From Streptomyces sp. NBC_01294 (GTDB lineage Bacteria; Actinomycetota; Actinomycetes; Streptomycetales; Streptomycetaceae): a DNA stretch of 64,000 nucleotides. How positions within the stretch are numbered: the first letter of the stretch is position 1; every line of letters begins with the position of its first letter. The DNA lies in contig NZ_CP108423.1 in the NCBI RefSeq assembly GCF_035917235.1, positions 6,539,501 through 6,603,500 on the forward strand. The letters are read 5' to 3'. This document shows positions 8,325-16,368 of this stretch, one piece after another. Below the pieces are notes generated by a model. That model was not told the DNA's origin. It saw only the letters and a program-made list of their open reading frames with translations, and searched no databases. The translations under genes were made by a program, and so were the position numbers.

Positions 8325-10511
8325 TCATTTCAGCTTGGAGAACTCATCGCCATAAAGGCGGACGCTTGGGTCCCCGACGACTAGCCAGGGGGACCACCAC
8401 GCTGGATGCCACGGCAGTGCGGGAAAGCCCTCAATGAGATCCTTCACACTTTCTGGGACAGGGTAAATCTTCTGCATTGTCTGTTTAGCCCAAGCGACTG
8501 CACCACCAACCGTCATCGGCCCGTCTGGTGCAGGCCAAGGGCGGTGCGGCCGGGTGCCTGTGAGGGCGGAAAGGAGTATATCGGCGAAGAGTGGTCCTGC
8601 TGCGTCCACGGCGGGAGCGACGCTGGTTACCGCAGCACGCGCGCCGGTCACCACCATCAGCTGGCGGATAATGCCGAGGAACTCGTTGCTTTCTTCCTTG
8701 GAGAAGTCGCCGGCGAAGCACCCAGTGAGCAGGAGAATGTCTGCTCCGAAACTGCGGCCCGGGCGCTTGAGGAGATCGACAGGCGTCGTCCAGGTGCCAT
8801 CCTGAGAGAGTAGAATGCCATGGCGCTCCGCGTGACAAGCAAGGTGAAGCAAGCCAACGTTGCAGCCGCTATTGAGAAATCTGTGGCACTCTTCGGTCGT
8901 CAAACTGATCGATCCGGAATCGCTTGCGAAGTAATCTTCTTTAATATTTGTAACTTCCAGGTCGGCGAAACGCAAGGGCTTCTGACGGTCCCCCCTGCAG
9001 GACACCCCCATGTAGGCCGCGTCTCTCTGGATGGGAGTATGCTCGTGGAATTCCCTGCGTAGGTGCCGCAGGACCCCAGCTGCTGGGACGATTGCAAGCG
9101 TATAGCGATCACCGAGCAGAGCATTAGAATCCGTTGGGCTTGGTGCAGGCAACTGATGCCATGGAATCCCGAGCAAGAGCGAGTCGGGGGATATGATTAG
9201 CGTACGAATATCGTCCGGGATACGCCCTATCAGCGCAACTGTGAGCGCTGAATCGATGTCTGAAAGCACTGCCCCCTCTAGCGCTTCAGTGGCAGCTTGT
9301 CGGGCAAATGTCGAAAATTCACCTTTGGCGACTTCCGAGGAATAGTGCGTGGGTGTCAGCAGTGTGCGTAGGGGAATGCCGCCATTCCAGCGGTAGGTGA
9401 GATAGGCTTCCCCAGCGTTCAAGAACCCCTGCAGAACTGACGGGGCGACAGGAGATGTGCTGACAAGCTCAGTCCGCTCAGGATTTTCGCGCGCCAGTTC
9501 CTCAATGCGCCCCTTGATCTTACGCTGCGCCTGTTTGAGTGACTCTTCGTGGCCCCTCAGTTCCTGCTCCGTCGCATTGATATCTTCCACTGGAAGCCCA
9601 GAGACCAAGAGCGCGCCGATGTTCCGCTCGAGTCTAGCCTTGTTGAGTTCCGCTTGCTCCTTCGTCTTTATGGCAGTCGACAGTTCCGTGTCGAGCGTTA
9701 CAAGGCTATTCCATGCCTCATCTTGGAGATGCTGGTCTTGGAATGAACGCGCCTTGGGTGCCTCGATGAGCAGCCAGACAAGCTTGTCCCATAGGGGATG
9801 GTCGCTGACTTCGACCGCAACCCGGCACACCTTGCTGGTAAGCGGGCGCATGCCATTGGCGATGATGGTTCGGTCCCATTGTTCTCGGTCATGCGGCATT
9901 TGCAGTCCGGGCCGGGCGTCCTCATAGGCGTCCAACGCGCTAACTGCGGTTGGCATCCATTCGTCGGGGCTAGCAGATCTACTCTGTTCCACCGCAACTG
10001 TCATCAACGCCCCTGCAGCTTCCAGCGGGCGGTCTGCTCGCTGGAATGAATCCACTGCGCGCTGCAAACTGGGTAGGTTGCGGGGATCTGATGGGCTCCC
10101 AACTGCATCCTGACGCAGTGTCTGACCCGCAAGAGACTCAGCCAAGCCTTTGCCCCACCAGTCTCCAGCGATCTCAAAGCGTGCCGCTGCTGTATTGCAT
10201 GTGGCGAAACACTTCTCGCGGTAATCGGGAAGGATCAGGCCCAACCAATTGTATTCGTATGCTGCATGATACCAAGCCCGGCCCGCCTGCCTGATATCTC
10301 CGACACTGTCGAACAGTTCGGCAGCGCGCTCGTATTCAGCAGCTCGTTTTTTCTGAACCTCGTGCATCTCTGCTCTTGTGGAAGCATTTCCAGGATCCAT
10401 GCACTGGGCCCTTTGGTATCGGCACAGTGCCTCCAGATAGATCTCATGAGAGGCTGCGTACTGGTCCGCGAGATCCGAGAAGAGGTCCGCGCCCGCCTGG
10501 CTGCTAGGCAC
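8325..10511 (-). CDS. TPR-CHAT protein (caspase-like protease domain)
   Basis: The protein has 728 residues. The N-terminal half is helical, with TPR-like units (about 20-200) and a charged coiled-coil-like stretch (about 275-345). The C-terminal half (about 360-725) matches a CHAT domain, a clan CD caspase-like peptidase. The dyad is His560 in HLACHAE and Cys598 in LLTGCFAG. The end, GDPSVRLYG, is also usual for CHAT proteins. CHAT peptidases are known effectors, for example in Craspase-type and gasmin-cleaving systems, and usually cleave a partner after a signal. No gasdermin-like substrate is visible nearby. The GTG start overlaps the stop of the upstream TPR gene, so translation is probably coupled. 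A defence or regulated-death role is inferred. Confidence 0.85.
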   Translation of the reverse strand: MPSSQAGADLFSDLADQYAASHEIYLEALCRYQRAQCMDPGNASTRAEMHEVQKKRAAEYERAAELFDSVGDIRQAGRAWYHAAYEYNWLGLILPDYREKCFATCNTAAARFEIAGDWWGKGLAESLAGQTLRQDAVGSPSDPRNLPSLQRAVDSFQRADRPLEAAGALMTVAVEQSRSASPDEWMPTAVSALDAYEDARPGLQMPHDREQWDRTIIANGMRPLTSKVCRVAVEVSDHPLWDKLVWLLIEAPKARSFQDQHLQDEAWNSLVTLDTELSTAIKTKEQAELNKARLERNIGALLVSGLPVEDINATEQELRGHEESLKQAQRKIKGRIEELARENPERTELVSTSPVAPSVLQGFLNAGEAYLTYRWNGGIPLRTLLTPTHYSSEVAKGEFSTFARQAATEALEGAVLSDIDSALTVALIGRIPDDIRTLIISPDSLLLGIPWHQLPAPSPTDSNALLGDRYTLAIVPAAGVLRHLRREFHEHTPIQRDAAYMGVSCRGDRQKPLRFADLEVTNIKEDYFASDSGSISLTTEECHRFLNSGCNVGLLHLACHAERHGILLSQDGTWTTPVDLLKRPGRSFGADILLLTGCFAGDFSKEESNEFLGIIRQLMVVTGARAAVTSVAPAVDAAGPLFADILLSALTGTRPHRPWPAPDGPMTVGGAVAWAKQTMQKIYPVPESVKDLIEGFPALPWHPAWWSPWLVVGDPSVRLYGDEFSKLK

Positions 10512-11256
10512 GGAGCGCCTCCCCCAGTCCTCGGACTGCCAGTTCTTTCATATGGGCAGCACCAGACAGATTCCTCGTGATATCAATGACCTGCTTGTAC
10601 TGCTCGACAGCCTGCGCAGATTTATGCAACAACTGATAGCCATGGGCAGCGAACAATCGAAGTGCCGCCTCTTCGCTACCGATCCCAACATTGTGGGCGA
10701 CGTCCGCGGCCTCCATTGCCGGGGCCACGGCCCCTCCTACGTCGCGAGCCGCCAACCGCGCCTGGGACCGATACTTGAGTGCCACGATTCGAAGTACCCG
10801 AAGCTGCGGGTCGACCACATCATCCGTGCACGACATGATTCGGTCGCTTAGATGAGTCTCATCCCAACGCTCAAGGTCGCCAAGCGCCTCCAGCTTAGCC
10901 GCCGAAGCTTCAAGCTCGCCGGGTACGGAATCAACCTCTTTGAAAAGTTTGATGGCTCTTTCGAACCATTCCAGGCTCTCCTCCTGGCGGTCTTGAATAG
11001 TGAGCGCGTGCGCGCAGCCGAGGAGTGCGTGAGCGGCCGGGGGACCGGCCCCGTTATCCTCAAAGAGTTTAGCTGCACGGCGAAGCTCAGCTAAAGCTTC
11101 CTTACCTTGCCCCATTTGGAACAAAATTCTTCCGAGCTCTGTCCGGGCGGCAGCTTCCTTGACCGGTTCACCAACCCCAGTCCATTTATCGGCTACAGCC
11201 TTGGTGACGGCCAACATCTGCTCGTCGTGGGGATCGCTCTTACCCACGTTGATCAC
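10504..11256 (-). CDS. TPR-repeat protein upstream of CHAT protein
   Basis: This 250-residue protein consists almost entirely of helical tetratricopeptide-like repeats (for example LGRILFQMGQGKEALAELRRA and AHALTIQDRQEESLEWFERA). It is the first gene of the operon and its stop codon overlaps the GTG start of the CHAT gene by 8 bp. Since the CHAT protein itself begins with TPR-like helices, this gene may be a split-off sensor or scaffold part of the same machine. Direct fusion through a frameshift is an alternative. It starts with GTG 11256; GTG at codon 4 is possible. An 18-bp tandem repeat lies just upstream. Confidence 0.75.
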   Translation of the reverse strand: MINVGKSDPHDEQMLAVTKAVADKWTGVGEPVKEAAARTELGRILFQMGQGKEALAELRRAAKLFEDNGAGPPAAHALLGCAHALTIQDRQEESLEWFERAIKLFKEVDSVPGELEASAAKLEALGDLERWDETHLSDRIMSCTDDVVDPQLRVLRIVALKYRSQARLAARDVGGAVAPAMEAADVAHNVGIGSEEAALRLFAAHGYQLLHKSAQAVEQYKQVIDITRNLSGAAHMKELAVRGLGEALRA

Positions 11257-11262
11257 CCCTCA

Positions 11263-11298
11263 GAGAGAAACGCCTTCTCGGAGAGAAACGCCTTATCG
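11263..11298 (+). repeat. Two 18-bp tandem repeats ahead of the TPR-CHAT operon
   Basis: GAGAGAAACGCCTTCTCG (11263-11280) and GAGAGAAACGCCTTATCG (11281-11298) differ at one base. They lie 7 bp upstream of the TPR gene start, so they could be operator sites or part of the 5' leader. The last part continues into GCCTTATCGGGGGCC, which nearly repeats the sequence just inside IS copy 1 (7775-7789). Confidence 0.6.
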
Positions 11299-11560
11299 GG
11301 GGCCGGCGGTTCGCTCTAACCTTCCGTCTCCTTCCATCATGCTCCCCCTTGGTTCATCCGCAATCTTGGCGCGACGGCACCGGAGGCCGAGACTCGCGAG
11401 GGCCTGAGCAAGGCAACACACCTGTTGCTGCTACACGGGTCGCCTGGTCGCTCTGGCCAGCGGATGCGCCGCTCGAAGGCGAAACGATACCCGGTCAATG
11501 TGGCGAGATTTAGGGCTTTTAGCTGTATATACCTGCAACGCTCCTTGGCCGAGAGCCTCT

Positions 11561-12889
11561 AGGGCTGATTCAAAGTCGGGGTGATCATGTGGCGTCGCTG
11601 GTCACGGCGGGCTGGTGATGTCCTGGAGGGGCGTCACGTACGCAACGAAGCTCCGGTTTACGGGGTGACCTCGCAAGTCGCCCTGAACAACCGGAGCTTC
11701 GATGTGCCGCCAGTCTGCCACCGTCTGCCTGATCAAGTCGCCCTCACGTCAACACCGCGAGATCCCACAGGTGGTGGGCCGTCTGGAGACCCTTCCCGAC
11801 CCGCGTGACCGGCGTGGCCGCCGCCACACCTTGACCTCGGTGCTACTGATGGCCGCCTGTGCGGTGCTGGCCGGCGCCCGCTCCTACCTTGCCATCGGCC
11901 AGTGGGCCCGCTCCGCAGGACACCCTCGCCCGCCTGGCGGTCCGCCGCACCGGTGCCCTGGGCCTGCGCACGGCTCCGAGTACCTCCACCATCCGCCGCG
12001 TGTTGCTGGCCGTGTGCCCCGGCGGTCTGGCCGACCTGCTCGGATATGCCCCGGCCGGGGTCGAGAGCCTGGCCCTGGACGGCAAGAGCGCGCGCGGTTC
12101 GCGCACCAGGGACACCCCGGCCGCACACTTACTGTCCGCGGTCACCGGGACCGGACGCACCGTCACCCAGCTGCGGGTCCCGGACAAGACCAACGAGATC
12201 ACCGGCTTCGCCCGCCTGCTGGCTCCGTTCGACCTGGCCGGGGTGACGGTGACCGCCGACGCCCTGCACACTCAGCGTGAGCACGCCCGCTTCCTGGTCG
12301 AGGAGAAGCACGCACACTACGTGTTCGTGGTCAAAGCCAACCAGCCGGGCCTGTCCGCCGCGCTGCGGTCCCTGCCATGGACCAAGGTCACCGCGCGGCG
12401 ATACGACCGCGAGCGCGGGCACGGCCGCCGCGAGACCCGCTCGACCCGGGTACTGACCGTCACCGGCCTCGGCCTGGACTTCCCCTACGCAGTGCAGGCC
12501 GCGAAGATCCTGCGGCACCGCACCGACCTGCGGACCGGCAAGGTCACCCGGCAGACGGTCTACGTGATCACCGACTTGACGGCCCGCCAGGCATCGCCGC
12601 AGCGGATCGGGCACTTGGCCAGGTGGCAATGGGTGATCGAGAACCAGGTCCACTTCGTCAGGGACACCGCATTCACCGAGGACGCCTCGAAGATCCGCAC
12701 CGGACACGGACCGGAGAACATGGCCACCCTGCGGAACACAGCGATCAACACCCTCCGCGCGGCGGGGCACCTCAGCATTGCCGCCGGCCTGCGCGAGGTC
12801 TCCTACGCACCCTTCACCCACCCACTGGACCTACTCGGCGTGGCCTGACCTGCACCCCATCAAGATCACCCAGACATTGAATCAGCCCT
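11561..12889 (+). mobile_element. ISAs1-family insertion sequence, copy 2 (degenerate)
   Basis: This 1329-bp element starts AGGGCTGATTCAAAGTC at 11561 and ends with the inverse AGGGCTGATTCAATGTC at 12889. It belongs to the same family as the copy at 6457, but the terminal repeats and protein are clearly different, so it is a distinct element. Its transposase gene is frameshifted. Confidence 0.85.
11702..12848 (+). pseudogene. Frameshifted ISAs1-family transposase
   Basis: The N-terminal part (11702 to about 11920, ending near AIGQWARSA) and the remainder (from about 11915, TLARLAVRRTG onward to 12848) lie in different frames. Alignment to the intact copy at 6588 places the shift at about 11905-11925, just after AIGQW. 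All later motifs, including ALDGKSARG, TADALHT and QWVIENQVH, are intact. It is probably inactive unless the shift is suppressed. Confidence 0.85.
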
Positions 12890-12901
12890 GCTACCTGACC
12901 C
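12890..12901 (+). repeat. 12-bp direct repeat, right copy
   Basis: GCTACCTGACCC follows the outer terminus of the second ISAs1 element and is identical to 6445-6456. Confidence 0.8.
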
Positions 12902-12968
12902 CGGACACCGCCGTCGTCACCGTGGGCGGTTAGGGCGAGGACGAGGAGGAGCGGTTCCGCTACCACCT

Positions 12969-12976
12969 GGTCGACG
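12969..12976 (+). repeat. 8-bp target-site duplication, left copy
   Basis: GGTCGACG precedes the GGGACTGTAAA end of the IS256-family element and is identical to 14351-14358. Confidence 0.85.
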
Positions 12977-14350
12977 GGGACTGTAAAAGAAACGGTGTAA
13001 CTCCGATCATGGAGGATTGCACCTGTGACCAGCGAGAACATAGCCACGCCGTCTGAGGCGGAGGCCGCGTCGGCGGGCGTGGATGACCGGTTCCTGAACG
13101 AGCTCGTGGCCCGGGCTCAGGCCGAGGGCCTGCAGCTGACCGGTGAGGGCGGGCTGCTCCAGCAGCTGACGAAGCGGCTGCTGGAGTCCGCTCTCGAGGG
13201 CGAGATGACAGATCATCTCGGCTATGACCGGCACGATCCGGCCGGGAAGAACGGCGGCAACTCGAGGAACGGAAAACGCTCCAAGACAGTCGTCACGGAC
13301 GTAGGGCCGGTCGAGATCGACGTGCCGCGGGACCGCGAGGGAGCGTTCGAGCCGCAGATCGTCAAGAAGCGTCAGCGCCGGCTGTCCGGCGTCGACGAGA
13401 TGGTCCTGTCGCTCTCCGCGAAGGGCCTCACCCACGGCGAGATCTCCGCCCACCTGGCCGAGGTCTACGGAGCCGAGGTCTCCAAGCAGACCATCTCCAC
13501 GATCACCGATTCGGTGATGGAGGGCATGGCCGAATGGCAGGCCCGCCCGCTCGACCGTGTCTATCCGGTCGTGTTCATCGACTGCATCAACGTGAAGATC
13601 CGCGACGGCCAGGTCGCCAACCGCCCCATCTATATGGCGTTGGCGGTCACGGCCGAAGGCCACCGCGACATCCTCGGCCTGTGGGCCGGCGGTGAGGGAG
13701 GCGAAGGCGCCAAGCACTGGCTCCGGGTCCTGACCGAGCTGAAGAACCGGGGCGTCGAGGACGTCCTCATGCTGGTCTGCGACGGGTTGAAGGGCCTGCC
13801 CGACGCGGTCGGCGAGGTCTGGCCCCAGACCGTCGTCCAGACCTGCGTCGTTCACCTGCTGCGAGCGTCGTTCCGCTATGCCGGCCGCCAGGACTGGGAC
13901 AAGATCGCTAAAGCCCTCAAGCCTGTCTACACCGCTCCGACCGAAGACGCTGCCACCAGCCGGTTCCTCGAGTTCTGCGAGGAATGGGGCGGCAAATACC
14001 CGGCGATCGTGCGGTTGTGGGAGAACGCCTGGGCCGAATTCGTCCCGTTCCTGCAGTTCGACGCCGAGATCCGCCGGATCGTCTGCACCACGAACGCGAT
14101 CGAGTCCGTCAACGCGAGGATCCGCCGGGCCGTCCGTGCCCGCGGCCACTTCCCCTCGGAGAACGCCGCTCTGAAGTGCGTCTACCTCGCGGTGATGTCA
14201 CTGGACCCGACCGGCGCCGGCCGCAAACGCTGGACCACCCGCTGGAAGCGGGCCCTCCAAGCCTTCGACATCGCCTTCGACGGACGCCTCACCAACAACC
14301 GAATCTGAGCCTACAAACCAACCCAGTTACACCGAAAACTTTACAGACCC
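12977..14350 (+). mobile_element. IS256-family insertion sequence
   Basis: This 1374-bp element has inverted ends GGGACTGTAAAAG at the left and GGGTCTGTAAAGT at the right, followed internally by CGGTGTAACT on both sides. It is flanked by a perfect 8-bp duplication (GGTCGACG), the usual length for IS256. The intact TSD suggests a fairly recent insertion. Confidence 0.93.
13025..14308 (+). CDS. IS256-family (mutator-type) transposase
   Basis: The protein has 427 residues, normal for the family. The N-terminal part contains the characteristic TDHLGYDRHDP and GPVEIDVPRDR motifs (about 60-110). The catalytic DDE is Asp in FIDCINVKIRDG, Asp in LVCDGLKG and Glu in TTNAIESVNARIR. It starts at GTG 13025, with GGAGG 8 bases upstream. 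It moves its own element by a copy-out mechanism typical of IS256 transposases. Confidence 0.95.
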   Translation: MTSENIATPSEAEAASAGVDDRFLNELVARAQAEGLQLTGEGGLLQQLTKRLLESALEGEMTDHLGYDRHDPAGKNGGNSRNGKRSKTVVTDVGPVEIDVPRDREGAFEPQIVKKRQRRLSGVDEMVLSLSAKGLTHGEISAHLAEVYGAEVSKQTISTITDSVMEGMAEWQARPLDRVYPVVFIDCINVKIRDGQVANRPIYMALAVTAEGHRDILGLWAGGEGGEGAKHWLRVLTELKNRGVEDVLMLVCDGLKGLPDAVGEVWPQTVVQTCVVHLLRASFRYAGRQDWDKIAKALKPVYTAPTEDAATSRFLEFCEEWGGKYPAIVRLWENAWAEFVPFLQFDAEIRRIVCTTNAIESVNARIRRAVRARGHFPSENAALKCVYLAVMSLDPTGAGRKRWTTRWKRALQAFDIAFDGRLTNNRI

Positions 14351-14358
14351 GGTCGACG
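14351..14358 (+). repeat. 8-bp target-site duplication, right copy
   Basis: GGTCGACG directly follows the right end of the IS256-family element and matches 12969-12976. Confidence 0.85.
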
Positions 14359-14521
14359 TGAGCACGGGCACGCTCGGCGGCGAGATCGGCATCGAGGTCA
14401 CCAACCCGTACGAACTGGAGCTTGGGTGACGGCTCCTGGCTTACCGACGGCCATTCGTCCGCTGGACCCGCGCTCCGCACCCGCCGGTTGAACGGGTACC
14501 TCCATGCCGTCACGGTTGGCC

Positions 14522-16357
14522 TCACCCTGCTGTCTCGGCTTCCCGAGCGGGAGTGGTACCTGAGTCGATGTCTGCGGTGAGCTGACGAGCGTAGTTGCTA
14601 AGCACTTTCCGCAGGTCAGCGTAGTGCCGGAGCGGGTCTGGGCGGGTGAGTTGGAACCAGGTTGTGCTCCGACGCTGCGCCCACCTCCGTCGCAGGTCTG
14701 GTGGTTGTCTAGCTGCGATGGTCCGGGGGGCGAAGAGATGCTCCCCCTGTGTCACCTGGGTCCAGACGAAGACTGAAGCCTCCTGGCGTTTACGGTCATC
14801 GAAGTCGGGTCGTATCGAGCCGGACAGCGGTGGCATCTCGTTGATCAGAGCGATCCAGGTTGTCCGGTCGAGTGCCCAGTTTCGAAGTGCTTTACGTCTG
14901 CGCTGATAGTCGACGAACCGGTGTGGACGCGCCCCCAGCTCCGAAGCGAGTTCCCGGAGTGCCGCATCGAGTTGGGTCGGATCGCATCCAGCTTGTGCCC
15001 AAAACCGGGGCTCGCTGGCGACTTTGAACTGGACCTGGCTGGGGTTAATGCCGAGGAATGATGCCGCGTCGCTCTGCGAGCCGCCCATGGACCACTGAAC
15101 GAGTTGGACAGCAGCGACTCGACGAAGGAACTTCGGAGCATGGCCGGAGAAGCGGGCGAGGTGACGTTGATACCAGTCGTGCTCCAGGAACGCAGGGATG
15201 TGCTCGGGCTGGTAGTCGTCTCGAATTGGCGCTCGGGTGCCCTGGCTGCCGCCAACCTTGCGGAAGGCGCGCGTGACGGGCTGGGCGGCTTCCCGTAAAC
15301 GCTCAGAACACTCGTGCTCGTGTCGAGTCAGGAGCCGGGACCACGGTGTGTGGCTAGGGCTGGTCTGGAAGGCAGCTCGGATGAACCGAGACAAGACCTC
15401 GGAGAGGTCCTCGGCTGCAAGGGCGTGGTCTGCGGCCTGTAGCACGGTGGCACAGGCAATTGGATCGCGCGGAAGTGCGTCGTGGGTCTGACGCTCGTGT
15501 GAGCCGTGTCGTCCGCGAACGTAGACATCGACCTTCTCCGCTGCGGTGGTGTCCACCAAGTATCGAGCGTGCGGCCAGGAAGCGCTGACTAAGGCAGCAA
15601 CCACTCGCAGGTCGGTGAAGTACTCGGCTGCCTCTGCCGCGGGAGTCGATGAGGATAAACGGGTGAGGATGGCCTCCTGGAATCTGAGGAGGGCCACCGT
15701 AGGCTGCGACTGGCCGCCATGCGAGGCGGCGCCGTTCAGCCATCCGCCGCAGGCTTGGGTCCTTCGCTTTTTCGCAAGAGGTTCAGTGGATGTCCACCGG
15801 CACTGCGCGGGATGAAGGGTGTTGTCGTTGACGCGTGGGATTAGGAACTCGGCTCCGGTATCCGGCCAACCACAGTGTCGGCAGAACGGCTCCAGGAACT
15901 GCTCATGCCTGACGCAGGCGAAGATCACAGGCAGATGCCACGCCTTCCGCCAAGCCCCACCGTGAAGGCGCTGGGTAGCTGTTGCCTCGCCGGCCAGGCA
16001 GGAGGTGCAGAACCTCGGTGAGCTAAGGAACAGCCAGTGGTCTGCCAATGTGCGCTGGGACTGATTCGCGAGGGAACGTGCGATCGGCGGATAGCGATCG
16101 GACAAGGACGACAGCGTCAACTGAGTGACTTCTTCGGCGGACAGCCTTGCCAGATCGCCGAAGGCCTCGCGTTGCGACGGTGTGAGGTCCAGCAGCAGGT
16201 TGCGGGAGATGTGGTTGCGGTGAAAGCCGTTGGTCAAGCCGGCCATGCGGGCCAGGTGAAGAGGCGGAAGGCTGAGGCGGTGAGAGAGCCGCAGCAGATA
16301 GCTGACCAGCGACTCTCCCGAGATCGGGTCCAGGCTTCGGGGCAGTGGAGGCATCAC
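14522..16357 (-). CDS. tniQ: TniQ/TnsD-type target-selection protein
   Basis: The protein has 611 residues. The N-terminus (LPRSLDPISGESLVSYLLRLSHR) is the classical TniQ opening. A zinc-binding set follows: Cys117-x2-Cys120, Cys148 with His151, then Cys159-x2-Cys162. The long C-terminal extension (about 200-611), with helix-turn-helix-like stretches, makes it more like TnsD than the roughly 400-residue TniQ of Tn5053. TnsD-type proteins bind a fixed chromosomal site and recruit the AAA regulator. Here it is the last gene of the transposition operon, 11 bp after tniB. The natural candidate target is the region upstream of argC next to the element's right end; this is inference. Confidence 0.88.
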   Translation of the reverse strand: MMPPLPRSLDPISGESLVSYLLRLSHRLSLPPLHLARMAGLTNGFHRNHISRNLLLDLTPSQREAFGDLARLSAEEVTQLTLSSLSDRYPPIARSLANQSQRTLADHWLFLSSPRFCTSCLAGEATATQRLHGGAWRKAWHLPVIFACVRHEQFLEPFCRHCGWPDTGAEFLIPRVNDNTLHPAQCRWTSTEPLAKKRRTQACGGWLNGAASHGGQSQPTVALLRFQEAILTRLSSSTPAAEAAEYFTDLRVVAALVSASWPHARYLVDTTAAEKVDVYVRGRHGSHERQTHDALPRDPIACATVLQAADHALAAEDLSEVLSRFIRAAFQTSPSHTPWSRLLTRHEHECSERLREAAQPVTRAFRKVGGSQGTRAPIRDDYQPEHIPAFLEHDWYQRHLARFSGHAPKFLRRVAAVQLVQWSMGGSQSDAASFLGINPSQVQFKVASEPRFWAQAGCDPTQLDAALRELASELGARPHRFVDYQRRRKALRNWALDRTTWIALINEMPPLSGSIRPDFDDRKRQEASVFVWTQVTQGEHLFAPRTIAARQPPDLRRRWAQRRSTTWFQLTRPDPLRHYADLRKVLSNYARQLTADIDSGTTPAREAETAG

Positions 16358-16368
16358 GGGTCCGCTCC

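Larger units (their letters stand above)
6457..12889. mobile_element. ISAs1-bounded composite transposon carrying a TPR-CHAT operon
   Basis: Two non-identical ISAs1-family elements in direct orientation (6457-7774 and 11561-12889) enclose a three-gene minus-strand operon. Only the outermost borders are flanked by matching sequence, the 12-bp repeat at 6445 and 12890. The inner IS flanks do not match the outer ones. This is the pattern expected if the whole 6.4-kb unit moved as one. Confidence 0.7.
12890..14429 (+). pseudogene. Remnant of a gene split by the composite transposon and an IS256 element
   Basis: Removing the IS256-family element with one 8-bp copy, and the composite with one 12-bp copy, restores one frame from 6414 through 6456, 12902-12976 and 14359 to the TGA at 14427. 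It reads FVEWCGGYLTPDTAVV..., one internal TAG, then EEERFRYHLVDVSTGTLGG, ending NPYELELG. Only about 75 codons remain, with no start. The family is not recognised. The in-frame joins across both insertions support the reconstruction. Confidence 0.6.
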
